NCBI GenBank assembly: GCA_947095585.1
Contig: OX352763.1
Coordinates: 104,015,908-104,079,907, forward strand
Source: Nephrocerus scutellatus
Taxonomy: Eukaryota > Arthropoda > Insecta > Diptera > Pipunculidae
Reading direction: 5' to 3'
DNA length: 64,000 nucleotides
Positions 31,011 to 42,981 of the stretch are shown here, one piece after another. Position 1 is the stretch's first letter. Each line of letters starts with the position of its first letter. Below the pieces are notes generated by a model. That model saw only the letters and a list, made by a program, of their open reading frames with translations, ran no database searches and was not told where the DNA came from. The translations under genes and the position numbers were made by a program.

Positions 31011-32479
31011 TTATATTACTTTATTGTGTAAAAAATCACGAAAAAAAATAAAATGAAATGTATACATGACGCATACCTTCCAGTACTCCAAAGGATCGCT
31101 TTTCTGATCAGTATTGGCCGTTTCAATATACTGTCGAACGCACACAATGGCATCAGCTCTGCTTGATTTCACTTTATTTATAATTTTGTTGTTCAAAAAT
31201 GAAAAAAGTGATGGTTCTGATTTGGACGCAATGTTTTGTGATGTTGACGGTTCTACAATATCGAGTAATTTTTCATCTGCTTTATGCATACCAACAATTT
31301 CATTTTCTAAAAGCTTTGTGGCTATATCTGCATTTGAAACAGATCGAAATCCTTCTTTTTTGAATCTCGGCGATGGCGCTTTGGATGTATTCAGAAGTAC
31401 AAAAGAAATTGCATCATTTGTTAATAAAATTCTTTCTACCATCCTGAATGCGCTGTTCCAACGCGTTGGTACTTCTTGTATGAGGCTGTATGGTTTTTCT
31501 TTTACTTGTGCTGCTTTGAATTTCTCGTAGGCTATTGTGTTGGTTTTGAAATATGTCACCAACTTTTTACATTTGATTAGTATGACTTTTATGCAATCTT
31601 GCGATAAGCAATCTTGGACAATGAGGTTAATAGTGTGTGTGAAGCACGGAACATGCCGTTTTTGTAGTAGTTCACATGCTTTTACCATTGAGTTAGCGTT
31701 ATCTGTTACAATTGACGCCACTTTTTTTGTGATTTCCCACTCATCAAATACCGCACGTAACGATTCAGCTATGTTGGCAGCACAGTGGTTAGTTTCCACG
31801 ATAAGTTTTTTTGTGGATAACACTGCTGCACGCAACGTAAAGTCTTCAGTGATGAAATGGCATGTGACTGTAGGATACCCCTCGTTTGTGTTGGATGTCC
31901 AGCAGTCTGTTGTTATTGCACAATGTTGTACTCTTCTTCAAATTGCTTGCAATTTTTGCTTGGTGTCATTATACAAGGCATGCATTTGCACATTTTGCAA
32001 GGTGGTACGGGAGGGAAGCACGTAACGCGGATCTAGGCATTTTACGGACTCGCAAAACCCTTTGTCATTGACAATTGAAAATGGTTGAATATCTGTTGCT
32101 ATCATTAACGTTAACGCATTGTCAAGGGTTTTCTTACGCATCGAATGCGACTCATATGATTCCGATTCAAAAATGAATCAATTGTACGTACTTGTTTCGG
32201 ACTGTCTCGGAAAGTGGGATGCGAACGTTTCAAGTCGCCGCTGGTTTTGTAAACATTTCCACAAAATTTACACTTTCCATGCTTATGATCTTTCGTTTTG
32301 GCAAAATACTTCCATACTTCCGAAAACCCCTTTCGTGTCTTCTTAGCAACACAACTTTCGTCGTCCGAACCGCTACTGCCACCTGCTTCAATGGCGTCTC
32401 CTGTAAAAAAAATATTCGTAAGAAACGGCGTATGATTGCAATTTTACTTACTCTTAGATTTCTGCAAATAGTTTTCCAT
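31011..32479 (-). pseudogene. hAT transposase, copy 2, 3'-truncated and fused
   Basis: Identical to copy 1 from exon 1 (MENYLQKSK at 32479) through the BED finger, including the same frameshift and the same TGA at 31938-31940, so both copies inherited the defects. It is cut inside intron 2. The reading frame runs on across the duplication junction into FIFFRDFLHNKVI, the tail of the Ala-rich ORF family. The dimerisation region and left terminus are absent, so this copy cannot be a mobile element. Confidence 0.85.
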
Positions 32480-33265
32480 TGAAGCACCGTCAATATCAAA
32501 TTCTTAAATTCTAAAAGAAATATCCATTTTTTATTCAAATATCAAACAGTTTGTGTAGTTTACTTACGTACTTGATTTCACAACGGCTAAAACAAAATAG
32601 TGATGGTCAAGCGAACTATAACGTATTTCACAACCGCTATTCGCTAAGAACCATTCGATAGTGAAGCTCAGTGTGGCCAAATTAAAAAATTCGATAGTTT
32701 CGATAGTGCCAACTGAAAAATTTTGATACTATCGATAGTCCATCGATAGTTTTGCAGCTCTAGCGCCCCTTCCCTCACCCTCTCTACCCGCCTTTCCATG
32801 GGCCCTAGTTGTTGGTGGCCCCCTTGGTGGTTTTGGCCCACCGTCTTCCTTGTAGTACCTAAGCCGGAGAGCAAATGAGTGAATACAGCACTAAACAGCC
32901 ATGTTTAATTCATATTCGGATACCATTTATTGCATAAAATTATTATAAACACATTATCTTATATTTAACCCGAATCATCCTGAACGTTAATTTTTCGAAT
33001 TTTTCAAAAATATTTTAGATGCTCAACTTCTACATCAAAACGAGAAAAAGTGCATCTTCAGATTTTTTCAAAGGTCTCAGTGTCCTCAGGGGGTCCTGTT
33101 GCCACTTGGCAACGTCAGGATTGAAAGGCTACATGACAGTGCAACAAGGTAAATCGGCTTGTTCATGGGTTCAATTCAATAAAACAGCAAGATTATGTAG
33201 TAATTCAATTTTTATTTTATTCAGATAGTATTGAAAGGTAATTACCAATTTATTCATTAGTAAGG

Positions 33266-34454
33266 TAAGGCTTAAAACAACGCAAGCAAAGACCTCTCTC
33301 GCACTTAGCGCAAGCAGTTCGAACAATTAAATTACATAGGTCGCCCGCACAGCGTCTGGACATAGCGAAGAGTAGTAGCTAATGTGGTAGACTCCGATCG
33401 GCGCTTTATGCGACTTTGGCGGATCTCCAAAATGCTTGCAAAAATAAATTGCAATTTCGCGTTTGAATTGCTTTTGTGGCATATCCGGAGTGATACGCCG
33501 ATGAAGTTGCCATCGCAAGTATCGATAATCCATGTAAAGATGCAGCTCTACCACTTTTTGCCGCGATAAGCGATACGGTAAGCTGCAACGTTTTGGTCAA
33601 ATCGATCGACCCCACACATATATTGGTTATATTCGGATACAACACAAGGTCGAGTGACACCTATTCTCTTTCGTTCATGTTGGGAATAGCGAGGTGCAAT
33701 CGATGTTGGTGTGGAACCTAAAGGTGTTGATAGCATGCAGACGACCGAATTATCTACCCATTTCGTAAGGCGAATCCCGGTTTCGTTCATTTTGATGGAT
33801 TTGTAGTAACCACTTGGTTTTGTCTTTAATTTTTTTTATGTGGAATCGGACAACTTTTCGGGATTCGATTCTCACGAATGGTACAAGTTCCATTATAGCC
33901 CCGATTTTTCAAATAAGCCAACAACGGAAAGCTCGTAAATAAATTGTCAAAGTAAAATGAAAACGGTAATTCTTGGACTTTACCAGAAAAATCGTCAATC
34001 ATGTTGACAAGGGGAGCAGTACATTTACCGAATAGTTCTTCATATGTTGAGTTTGATCGCGGATTATTGCCTTGATACACCTCGAAATTTAACATGTACC
34101 CGCTCGGAGTACATAAAGACCATGCCTTATATCCAAAACGTATAGGTTTCCCTTTTATGAACTGTTTACATCAGTGCTTCCCAAAATAAGCAATCATACT
34201 TTCATCAAAGATAAATTCTGTTCGTGATGGAAATGTTCCAACATTTTTGATTTGATGTGATCGGTTATCGGTCCCAACTTCCATAATTTATCAGTTACGT
34301 TTTGGGGAGCACGCACGTTCGGCTCAAAATGTAGACTCTGCAAAATTTCCTCAAAGCGATTTCGACGCATGCTGTTATACACAATATCATTGCGCAAATC
34401 ATTATCGTTGCTCCACATGTCTCTGTAACTGGTTTGACCAGTATATCGCAACAA
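33266..34454 (-). pseudogene. piggyBac transposase, copy 2, broken
   Basis: An exact copy (offset 9733) of the remnant at 23533-24721, with the same frameshifts, the same stop and the same three preserved Asp motifs. No independent differences were seen by eye. Confidence 0.9.
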
Positions 34455-35505
34455 TTACACACGGATAATTACTACTTAAATTTATGATTTGCCGCGGTCC
34501 CTTCTGTTGACCGACAGTAATAATAATTTGGGCAGAGGGCCACACAACAAAAAAAAACAAATGCAAAAAACTTAATCTCCACGGATTAAGGAAAAGAAAA
34601 AAAACATGCGGTTGAGGAGTCCTCGTTGTGTGGTTTTCCTAGTACCTCGTTGGTATATGACGTAGGGTAAAGTTTGAAAATATCGAAGCCTACTTGGGCC
34701 GGAATCGTTTTTTGTTTTTGGTTTTAAAGTTGGACTGAAGTGCTAGTAGTTTGACGAGATCGAACCAAAGGCGTTCCGATCACTGGTCTAACAGTAATTA
34801 TATACCGACACCTCGCGTTCTAGATATTATCACTTAATCTCTTTGATGAAAGGCGATTCTGTTCGATCCAGAAGTCTTGTCTTGGTAAGATCTGTCTCCT
34901 TTGGAGCTGGGCTAATAATTTTAGATCTAACCGACGAATACATCTTTTGCCAAATCAAAGAACACTGACCGACTGATAAAAGAACAATGACCAAATACAT
35001 TGGGTTTTCTTTTTCTTTATTTAACCGAATTCGTAATAGATTCGCGCTTCATATTCACTGTGTACCGATAATTCAGACTTGTGCAGGCTATAGGCAATTA
35101 AATATGATTCTTCACCTTATGTGATAACATGCGAATACGAACAATTATGGAGAAGCACAAATCTTACAACCGGGGTTTTCTTTTCATTTTCATTTAACGG
35201 CAGCCTGCAAAAAAGTTGGTACTAATACTACAGTGAACGCTTGTGGTGCAGTACAGTCGCCGTAAAGAAGGGGGTGGTTTTTATAAGTTGAGCCCTTTTT
35301 CTTTTCTAGCTCTTGACAAAGGCCAAACGTATAGCTATAATCCGTGTGCTGTCCAAACGCTGTCGATACGCTACAACACTCCCTCCCCAGCGAAGCCGTG
35401 GCCCGAGCGAAACAGCGAGTCCAAGAAACGTGGCGGTGTCTTTATCTGTCGCCCGCTGCCAGAGCGTGGAGGCAACGATGCGTTTTTTTTTTTGGGTTCG
35501 TTGAA

Positions 35506-35841
35506 TGTTACATGTACATGTTTTTTTTTAAAGTCTCAGTCTTTGACTGAATATCGACCTGTCTGAGGACTGGTGACATGTCGGTGCTTTGCGTGGGGTG
35601 CTGTTGATCGGTTGTGTCAGTTGTCGTGAAACAAGGCTTAAGTCGGTCGATGGAGACCTTGCTTAAAGCGAAAATGAAGTTTTGTCGCCGCGCTTGATCA
35701 CTCGGTGCGGACCAGTGTTGGCTGTAAGGATTTACGCACTGTGTCCGTACGTAAGAAAACATGAGTGCAAGTTTTGAATTCTTGAATGAATTCGGAGAAG
35801 TTGTACCAGTATTTGCTCGGGTGACGCTCGCCGTACACCCA
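35506..35841 (-). pseudogene. Gypsy pol C-terminal fragment, copy 2
   Basis: A copy of 25775-26110 within unit 2, with the VSIDRLKP and THVFLRTD blocks in the same two frames. The putative polypurine tract and LTR start are repeated at 35379-35388 and below. Confidence 0.65.
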
Positions 35842-36135
35842 GGGTTCGTTTTTGTTCGGAGCGTTACAAATTAATTTAGAGATGTGTTGGGTTTTTTGTT
35901 TGTTTGATTTTTTTTCTACTTATTTTTATTCTTCCATGTATGTCTTTCTCGTCTAAATCTAAATAATTGTGATGATACGTACGGGAGGGGAAGTGGGTTA
36001 GGAGGTTTCTTGGTTTATCCAACTTTAGGGGGGGGGGGGGTGACACAAGCTGATCCCGGGAGAGCGGGGTAGCGGTGTTGAAAAGGCGAAGGCGATTTAT
36101 TTTTTGCGAATAAAATAAATTCTGGTAGAGCGAGT

Positions 36136-36466
36136 GAGTAAAGTGAAAAGATCAATCAATGCTCACTTGCTATGGCGGTCTTATGTCCGGAATGGATAAT
36201 GCGATGTAGTTCATCAAGGCAGAGTGAATACATCAGTCAGAGCCCTGCAAACTACGTGAACTCTGGTATAGCGAGCTATTGCGGTCTTATGTCCGGAATG
36301 AATAATGCGACGTAGCTTATCAAGGCAGAGTGAATCAGTCAGAGCCCTGCTAACTGCGTAAACTCTTGTAAAACGAGTAACTAAAGTGAAGAGATCATTC
36401 AATGCTCACTCGGTATTGTGGTCTACGGGCTGAATGAACTAGAACAGTAGAGTGAAATATCAGACA
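36136..36466. repeat. ~107-base tandem repeat, copy 2
   Basis: The same three-unit array as 26405-26735, in unit 2, with no evident differences. Confidence 0.75.
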
Positions 36467-36872
36467 GTACTCTGTACTAGTGCACCCACCCAACAGAAAT
36501 TTTTCAAAAATTGTTCATGAAGAACACGGAGCGGTTAGTTGCTTTCACAACGGCGGCTCGAACCAGAGTGTCTTATTAGTGGTTCTGCGTCCTATGTCAT
36601 TGGACTGTTTGCAAAACCTGGTAGGAATTTTGTGATTTGGTGGTAGCCTCATGAGCTACTACACTCGCTTCCTATGGTTGTCGGACGGACGGATGGACAT
36701 CTGCATGAGTGATACGTGCTAACTTATGCATTGAGTTCGATCATACGTCGTACATCTGCATTAGTTGCTTGTGTGCTCATGTTGGCATGCTATATTGTAG
36801 TCGGACGAAACCTGTTTAAGTTTATATGGATGCATGAGTTGCTTGTGCGCTCACGGTGGTTGATTATTTGTT

Positions 36873-37922
36873 AAGCCCAAATCACAATGTAGCGTTCGGG
36901 CGCTCGTGCGTTGACATATTGACTCTGCGCACATATGAAGCAATCATAAATGTGACCTCGTGCTTTATATCGTAAATATCGTAGACGCCTGTGCAACGCT
37001 CGAGTAGAGCTACTTTCTACTAAGTCACGCGTTTTGACAGCTCACAGCTGTGTTGTTGTTTGTTTCGAGTGTCTCTGTTGCAGGTTTTCATAATTTAGCG
37101 CATAGAAGCCATTCACATCCCTACTTAGGTGTAGCTCTGTAACGTGTTTTCTCAGCTGAGGGATGACGGAATGCTGCAGGTCTATTAAACAAGACGTGAT
37201 CAACAGCGGGCGGGGCGGGATGACGGAATGCTGCAGGTCTATTAAACAAGACGTGATCAACAGCGCTGGGCTACCTGCAGAAGCGTGGAGAGGGGGAGAC
37301 GGGTGGTAGTGACGCGGCTTAGAGACGACTCGTATATGGTCAATAGTGACTGGCGGCAGTTACACATGTGGATTTGTGTGTTCGCTTTGTAGTCGAAATT
37401 ATATTTGACTCATATACGGTCAATAGTTACTGGTGGCAGTTACACATGTGGTGTTGTGTATTCGCTGCTCAGTAGCAGCAGCCGGCAACACCACATGCTG
37501 TCGGCAAATTCGGATTTTTTTTTAGGATAGGACGGACAACGCTTAGCCGTAGGGTTTGTAACGATGGTACTTCGTTACAGCTCTCGAACCCATCGCATTC
37601 TTCTACTCCTCGATGCCTCGTAACCAGCATATCCCAGCAGCGAGAATAAAGATATATCAATGAATTCTTCAATTTTCTCGATGTCCATCTTATATTGGGG
37701 CTCACAGCTAATAAACGTTTTTTAAACACCAATTATTTGTGTCTTTTTTTTAATTTTTATTTTATCTGTATTTATATTATCTGTCATAAAAACGCACAAC
37801 AACCTGAAGCGGCATTTCGTTTTGCAAATTGCGAGGTCGTGCGTTGGAGAGAAAATATCGTAAAGTCGATACAACGCTCATTAACGCACGAGCGCCCGAA
37901 CGCGACATTGTGATTTGGGCTT
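36873..37922. mobile_element. 1.05-kb inverted-terminus element, copy 2
   Basis: A copy of 27236-28285 including both internal duplications. Here it follows the single remaining flanking repeat, because the 94-base segment before it has been lost. Confidence 0.7.
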
Positions 37923-37959
37923 TATATTGGTGGCATATTGTAGTCGGACGGACACTAGC

Positions 37960-38277
37960 TTATGGGTACATATTCTTATATGGATGGTGTGTGACATCGA
38001 CTTCGTTACAGAGTATCTTTTTGATTGTCTCGCAAACTCGCTTTGTGGGACTGTATATGAGTTTTCCAGGAATTGACATGTCAGTCGAATTGTTGTACCG
38101 TAATTGCGAGTGGGACATTGTTTCGATAACCGCATCGGATCGTTCAGCCAACGTGTTAAGGTCCACGTCGTTCGCAAAAGGCGTGAAAACCAATTGGACC
38201 TGTTGTGGAAGGCGCGACATCCAAAGTTGTTGGAGGGGGTTTTCAGCGAAATCGCCACTCGCGTTTAGTTTAAACAC
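37960..38277 (-). pseudogene. Gypsy gag fragment, copy 2
   Basis: A copy of 28323-28640 with the LWMSRLPQQV and DVDLNTLAERSD blocks. It is truncated in the same way. Confidence 0.7.
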
Positions 38278-39114
38278 GCGAAGTTAATATAGAGAATTTA
38301 AAAATTAAAAAATAAAACACTTTTATTCACCCAATTCTACATTTGGATAAAATTTGAATGGGAATATATACTAGGCACCCCGGGGACTCTGCGCCGTCTA
38401 TAAGTATGTAGTTGCGAAAAATCAAGTCTGCAGCTTTACAGGTAAATCTTACAAAATTCAAAAATATCTTAAAATCATCTAAAAAGAATTTGTAGAGATG
38501 TCAGAGAGCTTCAAGCAACTATAGCTCTACGCATTCTATTAAAATTTTTAAAATTAAATTTCATTATAACAATTAATTTAAACAAGTAATACAAATATTA
38601 TAATCGATTAATCAGAATCGATAATTTCAATCGGATCATCAGATTCTTCGGGTGCGGCTATTGCTTGTTGTTCCCCTCTAGTTTCTGTTCGTAAATAATT
38701 TGTATTTTTTTATGAAACGAATATATGAGAAAATATAATAAATTTTTATGAGACGAAATTTGGTGTGTTGGCGAACAGCAGTATAACCCGCATAGGGTGA
38801 GGGGTTCCAGATACCACTCTAATGAAAGCCCTCATTGAGCATACCATGACAACCGCATTTTTTTCGCGGTGGTCACGTCCCGTTTTTGTAGGAGGTCCGT
38901 CCATACAAAGTTATGAAATTTTATACAAAAAAACCATTTTCCCGAGTGTTTTGAAGGAGGTTTGGGGGTTAATTGGTATCGAATGAAAGGTAATTACGGG
39001 TAAGTTATAATAAACAAAAAAAAAACGTATTGTTGAATTTGAAATTTGTTAGTATAAGTGTATAAGTATACTTATGGTATATATCATGGGGGGTAAATCA
39101 TTATAGTAACGTTG

Positions 39115-39342
39115 ACGACGATGATAATGACAATGCCGATAAGGAAGACGTCAGTGATGATGATGACGATGCCGATGCCGATGAGGAAGACGCCAGTGAT
39201 GATGAAGTTGATGCAGCACGTCGTCTAAGAAATCATCGAAGGCGAAAGGGCAGCTTCGTCGGCACCGCGCACAGTATGTCTCGACCGAAATTCAGAATGA
39301 TCCGATCACGTCGGTGCACCAATTTGGAAGGATGCATGTATG
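39115..39342 (+). other. Acidic/basic open frame, copy 2
   Basis: A copy of 29478-29705 with the same frame and no differences seen. Confidence 0.3.
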
Positions 39343-39393
39343 TAAATGTAAAAAACGACTACTCGGCAAGACAACAAAAAAGCAATTCATGAC

Positions 39394-39621
39394 CTAAAAG
39401 CCGTGTACTGTCGATAAGCTACAGCATGTACAAAGTGGAATGGGCGGAACTTTAGTAGCTACTTTGAAGACTTCAACTTGCTGTTGAATTTGCGGATGAA
39501 CACCATTATTCCTAGCGTTATTTGCGTTTTGATCAACTATCGTTTGTAACTCGTTACATTTGCTTGCTAATTTTTGAATTTCATTTCGCATTTGCGATAA
39601 TTCGTGATTGCCGGTATTCAA
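39394..39621 (-). pseudogene. Gypsy gag N-terminal fragment, copy 2
   Basis: A copy of 29757-29984, ending at the same VATKVPPIPL break. Confidence 0.45.
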
Positions 39622-39883
39622 AACACTACCGTTGTTAGAATAAGTAAATTTCTACTTCCAAAGCAATCAAACTTCCATTTAGCCCTGTACCCATGCTTCC
39701 TACCGGCGAACGTTGAACTGGCATTGCTTCAGATTTAGATCTTTTTTTAGATTACATCATCATAATATTTGTTTCTACAACCGGGGTTCGGTCCTGGCCT
39801 CCCGCAAAACGTCTCTCCACACCATTCTTCCAGCGTAGGCTTGGCCGGTGTCGTGTTCCATAAATCTTACGGCAAAGGTGAGC

Positions 39884-40461
39884 CTACAAGGATGACCGAG
39901 CGTAAGAATCTAACTGCCAACGGGCTCTTCCACGATGATCATATTTGACAGCACGATAATTGGTAAAATGGTATCCGTTAACGAGAGCACCAGCTCCAAC
40001 ACCAGCTCCATCACCAGCTTCAGCTCCAGCACGAGCTCCAGCACCAGCTCTAGCATCAGCTGCAGCAAGATTAGCGAAGACTACTGGATCAATGATAAAA
40101 TTGTCCTCATTAGCGAAAGAACCAGCTCTAGCAGCAGCTCCATCAACAGCTTCAGCTCCAGCACTAGCTCCATCACCAGCTCCATCACCAGCTTCAGCGC
40201 CAGCTTCTAGCATCAGCTTGAGCTGCAGCTCCATCACGATTCTCCGAGATGAGACGCCGTTTCTTGGCTCCACTGGCTGTTATTGACCTCTCGGGTTCCA
40301 TCTGTTATCTTTCTGCGTAGATAAGCACAGGAAGGAGGACAGGAAAACTGTACAAAAACTAAGTAGCAATTGCAGACAGGACAATCCAGCCGGGAACGGA
40401 ACTTATTTTCGAAATACACGTCAAAAAAATTATTTGATGATTGCCCAACACGCGGTAACAC
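39884..40461 (-). CDS. Ala/Gly/Asp-rich modular ORF, copy 2
   Basis: A copy of 30247-30824 with an unchanged translation. In this unit it lies about 190 bases downstream, in minus-strand terms, of the related ORF at 40648-41013, which is probably the ancestral arrangement of the two paralogues. Confidence 0.35.
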
Positions 40462-40647
40462 TTTTCTTTATAAGTTGCAATGTGTCGCAATTTATTTAAC
40501 GATTAAACAAATAAATAAATTAACTTAAAGAAAACACATGAAAAACCTATTAAACGAATGATAATAAATGATAATAAATAAATAATCAACACAACACGGG
40601 AAACGACCTGACTCTTTGACAAACTTGCACATAACATTTAAATCCGC

Positions 40648-41013
40648 TTATATTACTTTATTGTGTAAAAAATCACGAAAAAACATCCTTTCCTCGAAAG
40701 CAGCAGCCCTAGCATCAGCTGCAGCAAGTTTAGCGACGACTGCAGGATTAATGACAAAATGTTCTCCATTAGCGAAAGCACCAGCTCCAGCACCCGCTCC
40801 AGCACCCGCTCCAGCATCATTAATGGCAAAATCTATTCCATTAACGAGAGCACCAACTGCGACTTCGTCTTCCTCTTCTACTTCAAAATCCATCGGCCCC
40901 AATTCAGGCATATCAATTGCAGCATGTGCTAACCAGCGACGAATATTTTCATTATGTTCACCGGCCATTTGAATGATTAGAAATATCGCTGCCAATCGGG
41001 AAGAAAGCAACAA
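40648..41013 (-). CDS. Second Ala/Gly-rich modular ORF (unknown function)
   Basis: A 121-codon frame. A better start may be MAGEHNENIRRWLAHAAIDM at 40965. It continues with PELGPMDFEVEEEDEVAV, then ALVNGIDFAIND, an (AG) linker of about 12 residues, the module AFANGEHFVINPAVVAKLAA ending ADARA, and FEERMFFRDFLHNKVI. The FAN-x-x-x-F-x-I-x-P-x-V-x-A-x-LAAADARA module is shared with the duplicated ORFs at 30247 and 39884, at roughly 80 percent nucleotide identity by eye. Only the last 12 codons of this ORF survive at 31011-31046, left behind by the duplication. No known family is recognised. Confidence 0.4.
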   Translation of the reverse strand: MLLSSRLAAIFLIIQMAGEHNENIRRWLAHAAIDMPELGPMDFEVEEEDEVAVGALVNGIDFAINDAGAGAGAGAGAGAFANGEHFVINPAVVAKLAAADARAAAFEERMFFRDFLHNKVI

Positions 41014-41144
41014 CCATTATATTAAACATAAAAAGAAATTATTAAAAAAAATATAAATGCTAATTGGAAAGTGTCGCTTGAAGGTAAGGCGAAAATGCAT
41101 TTCTTTAATTCATGAAATAAAAAACAGTACAATCAGTATATTAA

Positions 41145-41190
41145 GAGAGGGAGAGAGAGAGAGAGAGAGAGCGAGCGAGCAGAGAGAAAG
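41145..41190. repeat. (GA)n microsatellite
   Basis: A purine run of gagaga grading into gcgagcgagc and agagagaaag. Confidence 0.9.
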
Positions 41191-41324
41191 AATTGAAAAT
41201 GGTAGAAGTCGCTAAAATAATTAAATAGAAAATAAGAAAAAAAATATTTGTTAAATTAGGGGTTAAGTTAAATTAAAGCTTTTTTAGGCTAAGCTTGTAT
41301 TAAGCAAATAAATAAATAAATAAA

Positions 41325-42235
41325 TCAAAACATGCGCCGACTCTTAAAAGTTGTTATAATGACAGGAATGCACAGGCATTGAGACTTACAAATATTGAAT
41401 CTACCAAGCCTAACGAGCTTAATTCTCTTCACGATGTCGACATCGCGATAACGCTCGTAGATCTCATCATTATAGACTCTCCTGAATCGTCCTTCCTCAC
41501 ATACGTGCCCAACAATTCTCCATAAGACTTTTCTCTTAAAGCCGGTTAAGAGGTCAGAATGCTTTTTACTAAGCACCCAAGTCTCTGATCCATACGTAAG
41601 TACTGGTATGACCATTGTCTTATACACCAGCAGCTTATATGTTATGGTTAAGTTCCTGAATTTGAAGAGTCTTGACTATAGTAGGCTTTGTTGGCTTTAA
41701 GCAACCGTGCGCGTAATTCGGGTTCCATGCAGTTATCGTCTGCTACAGTTGACCCGAAATAACTAAAGGATTGCACTACTTCAAATTCGCGCTCCATTAT
41801 TTGAATTGAGGGACCAATGTTGCATCTTCTAGTCGCAGACGTGGCCAACATGTACTTTGTTTTGCTCTCATTTATGTGCAGCCCCAGATTTCGTGCCGCT
41901 TGCTCGATCTGGATGAAAGCTTCCTGTACAGCTCATCGGTTTCTACCAACAATGTAAGCCAGTATCTGAATGAACTTATAGATGATTGTTCCTCTCGCCG
42001 TTACGTCAGAGTCTCTGATCACTTTCTCCAAGTTGTATAGGTATTGCGTCATACCGCGGACTCTTTGGTAGAACTTTCGCGCCTGGTGTGGTCCTTGTTC
42101 TCTGTACTGTTCTTGTTCACGGACGAGATTCTTTTCCCAGGCTGCTTTTCTTTTTTCATATCTTCTGAGCTTTATATTCATCTTTGCGTGCAAGCGTTCT
42201 ATGCCATTGTTGCATTGCTCGTTACGCAACATTCT
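41325..42235 (-). pseudogene. RTE-type LINE, reverse transcriptase C-terminal part, broken
   Basis: In minus-strand order: RLHAKMNIKLRRYEKRKAAW (41933-42232), then IQIMEREFEVVQSFSYFGST (41648-41851), then YKTMVIPVLTYGSETWVLSK and KVLWRIVGHVCEEGRFRRVY with KRIKLVRLGRF (41325-41627). The F-YLGS-(V/I) and VL-YGSE-W motifs followed by an R-I-G---E-G-(R/W)---N-E-(I/L) block are characteristic of the C-terminal region of RTE/BovB-like reverse transcriptases. The catalytic palm is missing, and each piece is in a different frame. Confidence 0.75.
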
Positions 42236-42239
42236 TACG

Positions 42240-42640
42240 TTCAGTTGCTAGCTTACATTCGTCATCGAACCAGTCGTTCCGATCTCTAGGACTACTGCCT
42301 AAGATGGTGTCAGCAGTACTAATGACAATATCCTTACCTTTCCATGACAATTGGTTCTACGCACCGAAAGGACCCCAATACCTATCAAGACATTGGGTCA
42401 AAGATCGCCAACACAGCAACAGGTTTGAGATTGGATCACTTGGATCCACTCCCAAACCTGGATTTGCTACAACAACAATATCCTTAGGGGGTGTCCATTT
42501 CTCTTCTACATCTCAGCCCCAGGACTTAGTCTCCCTTCATTTAGGCGCTCGAGCGCTCCGAATATAAATATCCGCTTACTGGTTCGAAAGTAAAAAATGG
42601 ATTTTATTTCCTAAAGAAAGAAATAAAATAATGTTAAAAA
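42240..42640. other. Probable dispersed repeat, no gene
   Basis: The stretch contains gttctacgcaccgaaaggac and gatttgctacaacaacaata. On the minus strand part of it reads as a serine- and proline-poor open frame without motif. It resembles untranslated LINE sequence, but no family could be assigned. Confidence 0.35.
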
Positions 42641-42958
42641 TTACAATGAATTATTTCAATACTCACTTTCGTGCAACACCTCCTCAGGCCAACGATCAAA
42701 CAGCAAACTGGGCAAGACTAACGATTCTGCAACTATGCAAGCAAAGAAAATACTTCTTTCTTAAGTGTCGCGCCTTTCGCACCGCTAACGAAAGTCAATT
42801 CTGCAGGCCAGCTGCCAATACTTCGATCGTTGACCCAAGGTAAGGTAGTGTTACACAAAGTTAAAATTACCCTTTGTAAGTTTGCGGTTTTATGATACGG
42901 TACCGACATCACGCACGAGCGTTCCACAATGTTGCAGCTCGGCCCAAAAGCTTTTGCT

Positions 42959-42976
42959 GCCCCACGTTGGGCGCCA
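42959..42976 (-). other. LTR-retrotransposon primer-binding site
   Basis: On the minus strand TGGCGCCCAACGTGGGGC begins five bases after a putative LTR end (ttaca then taaaa). TGG-initial sites of this form pair with the 3' end of a host tRNA to prime reverse transcription. The putative LTR would start at 42982 (TG on the plus strand) and run rightward. The leader runs leftward to about 42640, where it meets RTE-derived sequence. No gag is left. Confidence 0.6.
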
Positions 42977-42981
42977 TTTTA

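Larger units (their letters stand above)
21315..31046. repeat. 9.7-kb tandem duplication, unit 1
   Basis: This block is repeated directly as 31048-40683. Offsets between units are 9733 up to the poly-G at about 26295, 9731 to about 27100 and 9637 thereafter. That reflects a two-base poly-G difference and a 94-base deletion in unit 2. I saw one substitution (catgcatgtgc in unit 1, catgcatttgc in unit 2, at 22250 and 31983). The block begins inside the second hAT intron and ends at cacgaaaaaa, which in unit 2 continues into the Ala-rich ORF. Confidence 0.95.
31048..40683. repeat. 9.7-kb tandem duplication, unit 2
   Basis: A direct copy of 21315-31046, head to tail. The junction at 31041-31050 joins cacgaaaaaa (the right edge) to ataaaatgaaatg (the left edge) with about one extra A and only a few bases of A/T microhomology. 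That suggests end joining or replication-based repair rather than recombination between long repeats. Unit 2 is 9636 bases, shorter by the 94-base deletion and two G. Confidence 0.95.
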
